Shown in pieces: positions 34,405 to 43,490 of a stretch of DNA of 64,000 nucleotides (position 1 is the first letter of the stretch; every line of letters begins with the position of its first letter). A program made the position numbers and the translations under genes. The notes under the pieces are model-generated. The model ran no database searches and was not told the origin of the DNA. It saw only the letters and a list, made by a program, of their open reading frames with translations. The stretch is from Bacteroides sp. Lineage in GTDB: Bacteria; Bacteroidota; Bacteroidia; Bacteroidales; Bacteroidaceae. The stretch is taken from contig DXLO01000002.1 of NCBI GenBank assembly GCA_019414665.1, forward strand, positions 1 through 64,000, given 5' to 3'.

Positions 34405-34412
34405 CAAAGGTA
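34405..34412 (-). promoter_or_regulatory. Putative promoter -7 box of clpS-clpA-aat
   Basis: TACCTTTG on the minus strand, 15 bases upstream of the clpS start. No exact TTTG is found 19-21 bases further up. Confidence 0.55.
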
Positions 34413-34500
34413 GGGAAAGTATTGGAAAGGTAGGGTAGGGAAGAGATGAATTTTGTAGACGGATGGTCTGGAGCTGATGTCTTGAATTCCTTTCATGCCT

Positions 34501-34554
34501 GTCTGTCATTCTTAAAACATCCATATATAATAAGATGTTTCAAGGATGACAGAC
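34501..34554. other. Long 21-bp inverted repeat (hairpin) upstream of clpS
   Basis: Arms 34501-34521 and 34534-34554 are reverse complements except at two positions, both of which make G-U pairs in one RNA strand. The loop is 12 bases. It lies between the PNPOx-like gene (ending at 34604) and clpS on the minus strand. There is no T run on the minus strand, so it is not a typical intrinsic terminator. A processing site, a terminator of a different kind or a small mobile repeat are possible. Confidence 0.6.
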
Positions 34555-34603
34555 GTGTATGAAAAATAAAATGTGAAAAAATCCAAGGATAAGAGGTGGA
34601 AAC

Positions 34604-35011
34604 TTAGACTTTTCTGTGAACAAACTGGCCGTCAATCCAAATGGTGGCATGGTTTCCCCGGAACTTCAGCAGGATATATTCGGGGTCTTCCGGTCCTTTA
34701 GGAAAATGATGGATAAACCAGTCTTGCCATAACTCTTTCTTGGTGCCAGTGTCTGATACAACTTCCACTTCTCCGGTCATGGCCACGCTGTTTCCCTCTT
34801 TGTAGAAACATATGCCGGCTTTCGGATTAGAGCGGAAATCCTTTGTCTTTGCCGAACTGTTTCCTGTTGCAAACCAGATGGTTGTTAATCCTTCCGTTTT
34901 GATTTTACTCAAGGGAACCGGCCGGGGATACCCTTCTTTATTGATGGAAGTTAGTGTGACTACTTCACATTGTTGAAGCAAAGCTTTTGCTTTTTCTTTA
35001 AGTGATTCCAT
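34604..35011 (-). CDS. Pyridoxamine 5'-phosphate oxidase-fold (general stress) protein
   Basis: A 135-residue split-barrel flavin-binding type protein: VVTLTSINKEGYPRPVPLSKIKTEGLTTIWFATGNSSAKTKDFRSNPKAGICFY is the standard first half, SVAMTGEVEVV the next strand. Proteins of this size (GsiB/YdaG-like, general stress protein 26 type) bind FMN or F420, and most lack known substrates. It is read away from the AraC gene upstream, with 73 bases between them. Confidence 0.85.
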   Translation of the reverse strand: MESLKEKAKALLQQCEVVTLTSINKEGYPRPVPLSKIKTEGLTTIWFATGNSSAKTKDFRSNPKAGICFYKEGNSVAMTGEVEVVSDTGTKKELWQDWFIHHFPKGPEDPEYILLKFRGNHATIWIDGQFVHRKV

Positions 35012-35084
35012 TGTTTCTTTTTAGTATTTGATACGGTACAAAAGTAAGAAACGCCAGGATGGCTTCGTTGTAAAAAAACGACTT

Positions 35085-35900
35085 TTATAGTTTCAGATAT
35101 GTTAATGTGGTTTCTTCCGTAACCGGTAAGGATAAAAAGGAACCGGGTGTATTGCCTGATAAGGCTTTTATTTCCTTGCTCAAATGGGCTGTGTCATAGT
35201 ATCCGGCCTCAATGGCAACAGAGAAGAGTTGGTTGGAAGAGGTGGAACGCAGTAAATCCACTGCATTCTTGAATTTGATAATCCGGCTGTATTCCTTAGG
35301 GGAATATCCGGTCTGATGTTTGAACTTGCGCTCGAAGTGTCTTTGGCACAAGCATACATTTTCTACTAAAGAACGGATAGGCAGTTGGCCTTTGGAAAGG
35401 TTAATGCAATCTACTGCATATGATATCTGTTTTTCTATCTTGTTGTTAGTACATAAGGCTTGGGTGAGAAAAGATTCTATCAGTCTGATTTTGTCCTGTA
35501 TGTACGGTTGTTCACATAATCTTTCTGCTAGCGAGTCGTTGAAGATACCTCCTGACTCAAAAGTGCTGATTCTTTGATTCCCAAGTTCTTCCAATGGTAA
35601 TTGCATGAAGCGGAATAAACCGCAAGGCAGAAAACGGATACCAAACATATGGATGCTTTTCGCATAGGTTATTAGGGTGGAGTATCGGCTCATGGGACCT
35701 ACAAAATAAGAACGGTAGGGTTGCATTATAAGACTTTCTTGTTCCGCTATGTCAGCTACTTCGCCAAGGGTGAAGATAAAATCGGTGCAACCGTCCGGCA
35801 ATATGTTGATTTTCATCCTATAGTCCGGATTGCCTTTAAATTCCCAGTATTTGTCAATATAGGGGGCTAAAAGCAGGGAAGGCTGGTATTCATTATACAT
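35085..35900 (-). CDS. AraC family transcriptional regulator
   Basis: A 271-residue regulator. The first 150 residues are a DUF6597-like domain seen in AraC-type proteins (YNEYQPSLLLAPYIDKYWEFKG, ILPDGCTDFIFTLG and FGIRFLPCGLFRFMQLPLEELGN). The C-terminal 100 are the double helix-turn-helix, ending RHFERKFKHQTGYSPKEYSRIIKFKNAVDLL and GYYDTAHLSKEIKALSGNTPGSF. The ligand is unknown. The PNPOx-like gene directly downstream on the same strand is a plausible target. Confidence 0.88.
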   Translation of the reverse strand: MYNEYQPSLLLAPYIDKYWEFKGNPDYRMKINILPDGCTDFIFTLGEVADIAEQESLIMQPYRSYFVGPMSRYSTLITYAKSIHMFGIRFLPCGLFRFMQLPLEELGNQRISTFESGGIFNDSLAERLCEQPYIQDKIRLIESFLTQALCTNNKIEKQISYAVDCINLSKGQLPIRSLVENVCLCQRHFERKFKHQTGYSPKEYSRIIKFKNAVDLLRSTSSNQLFSVAIEAGYYDTAHLSKEIKALSGNTPGSFLSLPVTEETTLTYLKL

Positions 35901-35908
35901 GAAGATTG

Positions 35909-36210
35909 TTATTTCTTTTTAGCAGCGATAGCTAGTAATACTCCCAGTACCACCCCTAGATTACCATGCGTGGGATAATACCGAAGGTCTTGTTGTGATA
36001 CACTCCTGTGCTGATGCGAAGCCCAAGCATTTCTCCCAAAGTAGCTAGAATGGCGAACTTCACAAAACTCATGACCATACCATGGATTGCATTGAAAGAT
36101 TTGTACCATTCATAAATGGTATCGCTAATAAAAAAGGGTAGAAACAATGCTATTACAAACAAAAAGAACAGAATATCACTCTTTTTCATAGATAGAAATG
36201 TGTTTTTCAT
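35909..36210 (-). pseudogene. Internally deleted membrane protein gene (Mpv17/PMP22-like)
   Basis: The first frame, from ATG at 36210, gives KSDILFFLFVIALFLPFF and ILATLGEMLGLRISTGVY, which I recognise as the opening of a conserved Bacteroides membrane protein of about 230 residues. After GIIPRMVI it hits TAG. In another frame the last codons before 35909 read NLGVVLGVLLAIAAKKK, a hydrophobic helix with a Lys tail that looks like the authentic C-terminus. I infer an internal deletion that joined head and tail out of frame. A -7 box TATGTTTG (36223-36230, minus strand) is still present. The family call is moderate, the disruption fairly sure. Confidence 0.65.
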
Positions 36211-36284
36211 TAATATTTGCGACAAACATACGAAAAAAATCTAAGTTCCTAACCAAACAATAATTTAAATTCGACGGCTCTTTA

Positions 36285-36315
36285 TTTGTTATCTAGCTAT
36301 AATCTTTTATCTTTG
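36285..36315 (+). promoter_or_regulatory. Promoter of the 36349 membrane protein gene
   Basis: TTTG (36285-36288), 19 bases, TATCTTTG (36308-36315): an exact fit to the Bacteroides housekeeping consensus, 33 bases before the start codon. Confidence 0.85.
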
Positions 36316-36348
36316 TTTCCCGTCATGGAATAAAATAAAAAGGTTATT

Positions 36349-37044
36349 ATGAAAACAAAAGGATGGATTTTAACTGTAATTTGTAGTATGTTGTTATTGG
36401 TGGCGGGTATCACTTTTGCATCAATGGTGCTTGTCGGGCAACCGGCTTTGGCAAACGAATCATTGTGGTGGTGGATCTTGATAAATCTTGGTGTGATGGT
36501 TTTATTATTCGGGTATGGCGTGAAACGGGGAATCCAGATATTGCGTATCTTCAGCATACCGAAAAGCAAACTGACACGGGAACCAGGTGTCGTGGTTTGT
36601 GATTATAATATCAGCCTGAAAAAGTATGCTTTGTATAAATTGTGGGACATCCGTCATTTCAGTTTCTCTTTGTTGTTCATCATTTATATTTGTATTGCAC
36701 TGTGTACAGGGCACTATATTGTTCCCGAAGAGCAAAGCCTGTTCAGTCCGCTGCTGATTTGGTTCTTGTGTCTTATTTATATCTTGATTATGCTGCCTGT
36801 CAGACTAAATAAGATTTATAAGCGGAGTATTGCGGGGCAGACTTGGGTGGAAATAACTCCGGAAGGGCTGACATATGATAAGGCGGAACTGAAACAGACA
36901 TTCCCTTGGGAGGAGATAGCAGGTATAGCTCTTTATAAGACTTATTGCTTTCTGTATGATAAAAGAGGCGGTGAATTTTTGATTGTAACTTCGGATGAAA
37001 AGGTGAAAGAATCCCTTCTTTACTATTTAAATACGAAAAAATAA
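36349..37044 (+). CDS. Hypothetical membrane protein
   Basis: A 231-residue protein with two hydrophobic helices near the N-terminus (about 7-30 and 42-60) and two in the middle (about 104-122 and 127-147). A C-terminal cytoplasmic part of about 75 residues reads WVEITPEGLTYDKAELKQTFPWEEIAGIAL and resembles a PH-like (YcxB/bPH) domain. No function can be given. It has its own strong promoter. The next gene starts 75 bases downstream with another promoter between them. Confidence 0.75.
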   Translation: MKTKGWILTVICSMLLLVAGITFASMVLVGQPALANESLWWWILINLGVMVLLFGYGVKRGIQILRIFSIPKSKLTREPGVVVCDYNISLKKYALYKLWDIRHFSFSLLFIIYICIALCTGHYIVPEEQSLFSPLLIWFLCLIYILIMLPVRLNKIYKRSIAGQTWVEITPEGLTYDKAELKQTFPWEEIAGIALYKTYCFLYDKRGGEFLIVTSDEKVKESLLYYLNTKK

Positions 37045-37076
37045 TGAATTAAAGCTAAGTGTTTTTTATAATAAGG

Positions 37077-37106
37077 TTGTTCATATTATTATAATGTGTA
37101 TTTTTG
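37077..37106 (+). promoter_or_regulatory. Promoter of the first GH92 gene
   Basis: TTG (37077-37079), 19 bases, TATTTTTG (37099-37106). The transcript would start near 37113, only a few bases before ATG 37120. This leaves the second ATG at 37138 as a possible real start with a longer leader. Confidence 0.65.
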
Positions 37107-37119
37107 TAACAAAGTAATA

Positions 37120-39360
37120 ATGAAAAACCTCTTAAGTATGAAAACACCTGTTCTCGCGCTATTCATTTCTTTAGTGGCATTTGGAGCCTGTGTGTCCAAT
37201 AAACAAACCCAGCCGTCAACCGATTATACCCAATTGGTGAATCCGTTTATCGGAACCGATTTTACCGGCAATACTTATCCGGGAGCGCAAGCGCCTTTCG
37301 GAATGGTACAACTTAGTCCGGATAACGGTTTGCCCGGATGGGACCGTATTTCCGGTTATTTTTATCCGGACAGTACGATTGCCGGATTCAGTCATACCCA
37401 TTTGTCGGGAACGGGAGCCGGAGACTTGTATGATATCTCTTTCATGCCTGTAACTTTGCCTTATCAGGAAGCGGAAGCTCCTTTAGGCATCTATTCCAAA
37501 TTCTCTCATGCGGATGAAGAGGCTTCAGCTGGTTATTATCGCGTGTTGCTGAAAGATTATGATATCAATGTGGAGTTAACTGCTACAGAGCGTTGCGGTA
37601 TACAGCGTTATACGTTTCCTGAAGGAGAGTCGGCTGTCTTTCTGAATCTGAAGAAAGCGATGAATTGGGACTTTACCAATGATTCTTATATTGAGATAAT
37701 TGACTCATGCACCATTCAGGGATATCGTTTTTCCGAAGGATGGGCAAGAGACCAGCATGTGTATTTCCGCACTCGTTTCTCCAAACCGTTTGCCTCGGTA
37801 GAGATGGATACTACTGCCATTGCTTTGAAAGGTAAACGTGTAGGTACGGCTTATATCGCCCGCTTTAATTTTGATACGGAAAAAGGAGGGCAGATTGTTC
37901 TGAGTACTGCTCTTTCGGGAGTAAGCATGGAAGGTGCTGCTAAAAACATGGCGGCTGAAGCACCTCACAATGATTTCGATAAATATTTGGCTGAAACTAA
38001 AGATAATTGGAACCGTCAGTTGGGAAAAATAGAGGTAACAGGTGATAACAAGGACGATAAGGTTAATTTTTATACAGCATTGTATCATACAATGATTGCC
38101 CCGACTATTTACAGTGATGTGGACGGGGCTTATTATGGTCCCGATAAGAAAATTCATCAGACGGATGGTTGGGTGAATTATGGAACTTTTTCATTGTGGG
38201 ATACTTATCGTGCCGCACATCCGTTATTTACTTATACGGAACCTCAGCGTGTCAATGATATGGTGAAATCATTCATTGCTTTTTATGAACAGAACGGACG
38301 TTTGCCGGTATGGAATTTTTGGGGAAGTGAAACGGATATGATGATTGGCTACCACGCTGTACCTGTTATTGTCGATGCTTATTTGAAAGGTATTGGTGAT
38401 TTTGATGCAGAGAAGGCATTGGAGGCTTGTGTGGCTACTGCTAACTTGGATGATTATCGCGGCATTGGTCTGTATAAAAAATTAGGATATATACCTTATA
38501 ATATAAAGGATGAATATAATGCGGAAAATTGGTCGCTTTCCAAAACATTAGAATATGCTTTTGATGATTATTGCATAGCCGAAATGGCCCGGAAGATGGG
38601 GAGGACTCAATTAGCGGACGAATTCTACAAGCGTTCTCAGAATTATCGCAATGTGTTCAATCCGGCGTCAAGCTTCATGCAGCCGATAGATGATAAAGGA
38701 GTATTCCAACCTAATTTCAGCCCGGATGACTACACTGCCCATATTTGTGAAAGTAACGGTTGGCAGTACTTTTGGTCTGTACAGCAGGATATTAAGGGGC
38801 TAATTGCCTTGACTGGTGGTAAGGATCGTTTTACGGAAAAGTTGGATAGTATGTTTACTTATATCCCGGCTGGTAATGCAGATTTGCCTCTTTTCAGTAC
38901 AGGTATGATTGGCCAGTATGCTCATGGTAATGAGCCTAGCCATCATGTGATTTATTTGTATAATAAGGTACGTCAGCCTTGGAAAACTCAGAAGTATGCG
39001 GCGCAGGTCATGCATGACCTTTATTTCAATGCACCTGCCGGACTGTGTGGAAATGAGGATTGTGGACAGATGTCTGCCTGGTATGTATTCAGTGCTATGG
39101 GATTTTATCCTGTCAATCCGGTAAGTGGTGAATATGAGATTGGTACGCCGTTGTTCCCCGAGATACAGATGCATCTGGATAATGGAAAAACGTTCACAGT
39201 ACTGGCCCCTGGAGTAAGTCGTGAAAATATCTATATCCAGTCGGTGAAAGTAAATGGGCAACCATACGATAAGAGCTATATCACACACCGGCAAATAATG
39301 GATGGTGCTACTGTAGAATTTGAAATGGGTCCGGAACCGGGAAATATTTGGTATAGATAG
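37120..39360 (+). CDS. GH92 alpha-mannosidase, lipoprotein (copy 1)
   Basis: About 746 residues. The signal peptide ends in a lipobox, GAC, with an alternative start at 37138 giving MKTPVLALFISLVAFGAC. GH92 blocks in order are LVNPFIGTDFTGNTYPGAQAPFGMVQLSPD, HTHLSGTGAGDLYD, SLWDTYRAAHPL, HGNEPSHH with the presumed general acid Glu605, and GNEDCGQMSAWYVFS holding the base Asp. GH92 enzymes are Ca-dependent inverting exo-alpha-mannosidases. As a lipoprotein it may act at the outer membrane. It heads the locus and is separated by 204 bases from the sigma-factor gene. Linkage specificity (1,2/1,3/1,4/1,6) cannot be read. Confidence 0.93.
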   Translation: MKNLLSMKTPVLALFISLVAFGACVSNKQTQPSTDYTQLVNPFIGTDFTGNTYPGAQAPFGMVQLSPDNGLPGWDRISGYFYPDSTIAGFSHTHLSGTGAGDLYDISFMPVTLPYQEAEAPLGIYSKFSHADEEASAGYYRVLLKDYDINVELTATERCGIQRYTFPEGESAVFLNLKKAMNWDFTNDSYIEIIDSCTIQGYRFSEGWARDQHVYFRTRFSKPFASVEMDTTAIALKGKRVGTAYIARFNFDTEKGGQIVLSTALSGVSMEGAAKNMAAEAPHNDFDKYLAETKDNWNRQLGKIEVTGDNKDDKVNFYTALYHTMIAPTIYSDVDGAYYGPDKKIHQTDGWVNYGTFSLWDTYRAAHPLFTYTEPQRVNDMVKSFIAFYEQNGRLPVWNFWGSETDMMIGYHAVPVIVDAYLKGIGDFDAEKALEACVATANLDDYRGIGLYKKLGYIPYNIKDEYNAENWSLSKTLEYAFDDYCIAEMARKMGRTQLADEFYKRSQNYRNVFNPASSFMQPIDDKGVFQPNFSPDDYTAHICESNGWQYFWSVQQDIKGLIALTGGKDRFTEKLDSMFTYIPAGNADLPLFSTGMIGQYAHGNEPSHHVIYLYNKVRQPWKTQKYAAQVMHDLYFNAPAGLCGNEDCGQMSAWYVFSAMGFYPVNPVSGEYEIGTPLFPEIQMHLDNGKTFTVLAPGVSRENIYIQSVKVNGQPYDKSYITHRQIMDGATVEFEMGPEPGNIWYR

Positions 39361-39564
39361 ATAATAATTGGTTCAACTTATTAAGAATTGTAATTGTACA
39401 GGAGGTGAGTTAAAAGTAATATTTGTTATCGTTTTGCTGTAGAGGCGGTTTGAATCTGCCTGAAAATTGTATGATGAGCGGAAGCTTTCTGCCCCTACAG
39501 TGGATGATTGGATCGTTATTTGGAACATTGGCTCTCTCCTTCATACAAAGGTGAATTATATAAT

Positions 39565-40140
39565 ATGAACGAGGAACTTGATGACACCTATAAGGCCGTC
39601 TTTCGTCAATGCTATCCTAAGCTGTTGTTCTATGCGACACGGCTGGTCGGTACCGAAGAAGCCGAAGATGTAGTGCAGGATGTTTTTGTGGAGTTGTGGA
39701 GGCGGAGAGATTCAGTCGTCATAGGAGAGCAGATTTTAGCTTTCCTTTATCGTTCTGTATATACCAAGGCTATAAATTTATTGAAGCATCAGGTTATAGA
39801 GAATAACTACAGTGCGGCAATGATAGAGATCTATGAACGAAGATTACAATATTACCAGCCGGATCATGCTGAAGTTATTAAAAAGATAGAGAATCAGGAA
39901 TTGCGTCAGGAAATTTTTGGAGCGATTAATGAATTGCCGGATAAATGTAAGGAGGTGTTTAAACTGAGCTATCTTCATGATATGAAAAACAAGGAAATCG
40001 CTGATACTCTTGGCATTTCTTTACGTACCGTAGAGGCACATATGTATAAGGCCTTGAAATTTTTGCGCGAACGTCTCAGCCATTTATTATTGTCATTGAT
40101 TATATTTTCAGCAAAACTGCTAAGTGTTTTTACAAGTTGA
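39565..40140 (+). CDS. ECF RNA polymerase sigma factor
   Basis: A sigma-70 region 2 (YKAVFRQCYPKLLFYATRLVGTEEAEDVVQDVFVELW) and region 4 (INELPDKCKEVFKLSYLHDMKNKEIADTLGISLRTVEAHMYKALKFLRERL) are joined by a short linker: the ECF layout. The start MNEELDDTY at 39565 is preferred; a longer frame opens at 39508 with 19 extra residues of no similarity. The tail (LLLSLIIFSAKLLSVF) is hydrophobic, common in the Bacteroides group. With the FecR gene 28 bases on and a SusC with STN domain, it should switch on the locus when substrate binds the receptor. Confidence 0.9.
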   Translation: MNEELDDTYKAVFRQCYPKLLFYATRLVGTEEAEDVVQDVFVELWRRRDSVVIGEQILAFLYRSVYTKAINLLKHQVIENNYSAAMIEIYERRLQYYQPDHAEVIKKIENQELRQEIFGAINELPDKCKEVFKLSYLHDMKNKEIADTLGISLRTVEAHMYKALKFLRERLSHLLLSLIIFSAKLLSVFTS

Positions 40141-40168
40141 ATTGTTTACTATATGAATAGGGAAAAAG

Positions 40169-41161
40169 ATGAGTAAACTTAACGAAGATATTATTATCAG
40201 GTATTTGGAAAACCGATGCTCGGAGGAGGATTTTGTTCTTATCAATGAATGGATGAAAGAATCTGATGAGAATGCCGGAGAGCTGTTCCGTATGGAGGAG
40301 ATTTATCAGTTAGGTAAATTCCCCTTTGAGGAGGAAAATCTGGTAGTGAGGGCAGAGCGCAGGTTGGGTAGAAGATTGAAACGGGAAAATCAGAAGAAAC
40401 AAGAGGTGTTCAAGCTTAGAAGTGTGTTGCGTTATGCAGCTGCTATAGTGGGTGTGATGGTGCTGGCTGCGGGATTGGCCTATTGGTTCCGGAATAAAGC
40501 GGAGGAATTGGTGGTAGCATCGGCTGCTCATGGACAAGTGCGTGAGATGTTGTTGCCTGACGGGACAAAAGTATGGTTGAACCAGTCGTCTGTTTTAAAA
40601 TATCCGCGTGCTTTTGAAGGAAAGGAACGTCATGTATATCTGGATGGAGAAGCTTATTTTGAAGTAGCACGTAATCATGAGAAACCTTTCATGGTAAAAA
40701 GCCCGGCAATGGATGTCAGGGTCTTGGGAACCTCTTTCAATATAAAATGTCGTCCGGATAACAGTTTTGCGGAAACAACCTTGATAGAGGGTGAAGTTGA
40801 GGTAAAAGATAAATCGGACAAAGGAAGAATTACTTTGTTGCCGGGACAAAAAGCCGTTTTAAACAGGGTAACAGGGCGGATGCAAGTAAAACAGGTCGAT
40901 CCCAAGATGGAGATAGTCTGGCATAATGACTTGATTCCATTTGAAAAGTCATCTATTTTCCAGATTGCGGCAGCATTGGAACGGTTCTATGGAGTGAAGA
41001 TAATCCTTTCACCGGATGTAGACAGTACTAATACTTATTCAGGTGTACTGAAAAAGAAAGATAATATAGAGTCTGTGCTGAATTCTTTGCGTAACTCTAT
41101 TCCTTTCAATTATAAGAAAGTAGATGATAACAATATATTTATCTCATCGGAAACAAAATAA
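40169..41161 (+). CDS. FecR-family anti-sigma factor
   Basis: A 330-residue inner-membrane protein. The N-terminal cytoplasmic part (about 1-85, IIIRYLENRCSEEDFVLINEWMKESDENAGELF) would bind the sigma factor, one membrane helix lies at about 87-108, and the periplasmic FecR domain includes VREMLLPDGTKVWLNQSSVLKYPRAFEGKERHVYLDGEAYFEV. The C-terminal domain (IFQIAAALERFYGVKIILSP) is the DUF4974 module that contacts the STN domain of SusC-type receptors. It lies between its sigma gene and two GH92 genes. Confidence 0.93.
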   Translation: MSKLNEDIIIRYLENRCSEEDFVLINEWMKESDENAGELFRMEEIYQLGKFPFEEENLVVRAERRLGRRLKRENQKKQEVFKLRSVLRYAAAIVGVMVLAAGLAYWFRNKAEELVVASAAHGQVREMLLPDGTKVWLNQSSVLKYPRAFEGKERHVYLDGEAYFEVARNHEKPFMVKSPAMDVRVLGTSFNIKCRPDNSFAETTLIEGEVEVKDKSDKGRITLLPGQKAVLNRVTGRMQVKQVDPKMEIVWHNDLIPFEKSSIFQIAAALERFYGVKIILSPDVDSTNTYSGVLKKKDNIESVLNSLRNSIPFNYKKVDDNNIFISSETK

Positions 41162-41178
41162 TTTTTAAATAAAGATCT

Positions 41179-43461
41179 ATGAAAATCAACATGCTCTTAA
41201 GCGGCTGTCTTCTAGGGTTATTGTGTTTCACTGCATGTGATTCTGAGGGCAATGAAATGAATGATTACACCCATTATGTCAATCCTTTTATTGGTACAGG
41301 AGGCCATGGGCATACTCATCCGGGTGCTATGGTTCCTCATGGCATGATACAGCCGGGGCCGGATACTCGTATTGACGGTTGGGATTCCTGTTCCGGATAT
41401 TATTATGAAGATACTACGATCAATGGTTTTGCCCATACACGTCTTAGTGGTACAGGGTGTGCGGATTTCGGAGATTTCCTGTTGATGCCGACTGTAGGTG
41501 TGCAGCGTACTGATTTCTTGGGAACAGAAAGCCAGAAGCGTCCTTTCGCATCGGCTTTTTCTCATGAAAAGGAATATGCCGAACCGGGATATTATTCTGT
41601 TTTTCTGGATACATACGGGGTAAAAGCCGAACTGACTTCGACAGAGCGTGCGGCAATGCATCGGTATACTTTTCCGGAAAGTAAGGAGTCTGGATTTATC
41701 TTGGATATGGACTATAATATTCAGCAACAAATCAATCAGGTAATGGAAGTGGAGGCAGTGAATGATACTGTGTTGCGGGGGCGCAAACGCAGTGCCTATT
41801 GGGCATACCGGCAGGATCTTTATTTTTATGCCGTATTTTCCAAACCCTTTACGTATACCTTGTACACGGATACTGTTCAGGAAAATGACAAACAGATTCC
41901 TGTATGTAAAATGCTTTTGCATTTTGAAACGGCGAAAGATGAACAAGTGCTGGCTAAGTTCTCTATCTCTTCTGTTGATGCGGAAGGTGCTTATAAGAAC
42001 CTCCAGGCTGAGATGCCCGGTTGGAATTTTGATGGAGTGCGTGCCGATGCTAAGAAGAAATGGAATGAATGCTTGTCAAAGATTGCAGTCAAAACCAATG
42101 ATGAAGACCAGCGTGCCATTTTCTATACGGCTATGTATCATGCTTTCCTAAGTCCCAATCTGTTTACAGATGTAGACGGGCGTTACTTGGGAATGGATTT
42201 GAAAGTGCATACCACCGACATGAAACATCCGGTTTATACCATTTTCTCTTTGTGGGATACTTTCCGTGCGTTACATCCGTTACTGACTATTGTCGATCCT
42301 CAGTTGAATACGGAGTTTATCCGTTCATTAATAAAGAAGCATCAGGAAGGTGGTATCTTTCCGAAATGGGACTGTGTGTCCAATTATACCGGAACTATGG
42401 TGGGATATCATGCGGCTTCGTTGGTAACCGATTTTTATGTGAAGGGATACCGCGATTTTGATGTGCAGGAAGCTTACAAGGCATGTCTGCGTGCAGCGGA
42501 ATATGACACTACCGGTATTGTAGCTCCCGATTGGCTGATTCCATATGTTATGCCCAAAGCACGTTATTATAAGAATACTCTTGGCTATATTCCATGTGAC
42601 CGTGAGAATGAATCGGTGGCGAAAGCATTGGAGTATGCGTATGATGACTGGTGTATCTCCGTGCTGGCAGACAGCTTGGGAGATACTGAAACCAAGGAGA
42701 AGTATGCCCGTTTTGCAGATGCTTACGAATTTTATTTTGATCCTGCCACCCGTTTCATGCGTGGATTGGATAGTAAAGGTGAATGGCGTACTCCGTTCAA
42801 TCCCCGTTCTTCCAATCACCGTAATGATGATTATTGCGAGGGTACTGCATGGCAATGGACTTGGTTTGTTCCGCATGATATCCCGGGACTGGTGAATTTG
42901 ATGGGTGGGGAGGATGCTTTCGTAGGAAAGCTGGACTCCTTGTTTACGGTTTCTTCCCAGTTGGAAGGGGAGGCTACCTCTGCTGATATCACAGGACTGA
43001 TAGGCCAGTATGCGCATGGCAATGAGCCTAGTCATCACATTACTCATATGTATAACTATGTAAACCGTCCATGGCGTACTCAGGAATTGGTTGACAGTGT
43101 GCTGTATAACCAGTATTTCAATGCTCCTGACGGCTTGTCGGGTAATGAAGATTGCGGTCAGATGTCTGCCTGGTATATTTTGAATTCCATGGGCTTCTAT
43201 CAGGTATGTCCCGGTAAGCCGGTTTATTCTATCGGACGTCCGTTGTTTGAGGAGGTGACGATTAATTTACCCGACCGCAAGACTTTCGTTATCCGTACCC
43301 ACAATAATTCGAAGACCAATAAGTATATTGAGTCGGTTTTGTTGAACGGAAAACCGCTGGATGTTCCTTTCTTTACCCATGATGATCTGGTACGTGGAGG
43401 AACGATGGAGATTACCATGAGTCCCGTACCGACGGAATGGGGAAAACAGGTGAAGAATTAA
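41179..43461 (+). CDS. GH92 alpha-mannosidase, lipoprotein (copy 2)
   Basis: A 760-residue lipoprotein (lipobox FTAC, Cys near residue 20). The same GH92 blocks as copy 1 are present: HYVNPFIGTGGHGHTHPGAMVPHGMIQPGPD, FSLWDTFRALHPLLT, HGNEPSHH with Glu616, and GNEDCGQMSAWYILN. The two copies are similar in order but differ widely outside the motifs, so they probably cut different linkages. It begins 17 bases after fecR and is followed 29 bases later by copy 3, as one transcript. Confidence 0.93.
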   Translation: MKINMLLSGCLLGLLCFTACDSEGNEMNDYTHYVNPFIGTGGHGHTHPGAMVPHGMIQPGPDTRIDGWDSCSGYYYEDTTINGFAHTRLSGTGCADFGDFLLMPTVGVQRTDFLGTESQKRPFASAFSHEKEYAEPGYYSVFLDTYGVKAELTSTERAAMHRYTFPESKESGFILDMDYNIQQQINQVMEVEAVNDTVLRGRKRSAYWAYRQDLYFYAVFSKPFTYTLYTDTVQENDKQIPVCKMLLHFETAKDEQVLAKFSISSVDAEGAYKNLQAEMPGWNFDGVRADAKKKWNECLSKIAVKTNDEDQRAIFYTAMYHAFLSPNLFTDVDGRYLGMDLKVHTTDMKHPVYTIFSLWDTFRALHPLLTIVDPQLNTEFIRSLIKKHQEGGIFPKWDCVSNYTGTMVGYHAASLVTDFYVKGYRDFDVQEAYKACLRAAEYDTTGIVAPDWLIPYVMPKARYYKNTLGYIPCDRENESVAKALEYAYDDWCISVLADSLGDTETKEKYARFADAYEFYFDPATRFMRGLDSKGEWRTPFNPRSSNHRNDDYCEGTAWQWTWFVPHDIPGLVNLMGGEDAFVGKLDSLFTVSSQLEGEATSADITGLIGQYAHGNEPSHHITHMYNYVNRPWRTQELVDSVLYNQYFNAPDGLSGNEDCGQMSAWYILNSMGFYQVCPGKPVYSIGRPLFEEVTINLPDRKTFVIRTHNNSKTNKYIESVLLNGKPLDVPFFTHDDLVRGGTMEITMSPVPTEWGKQVKN

Positions 43462-43490
43462 AAGTATAACTTAACCCAAATAGCAATATC

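Noticed and set aside
42328..43047. 239-codon open frame antisense to GH92 copy 2, and similar ones antisense to the other GH92 genes
   Set aside because: All mirror the codon pattern of the sense genes and lack any motif or promoter.
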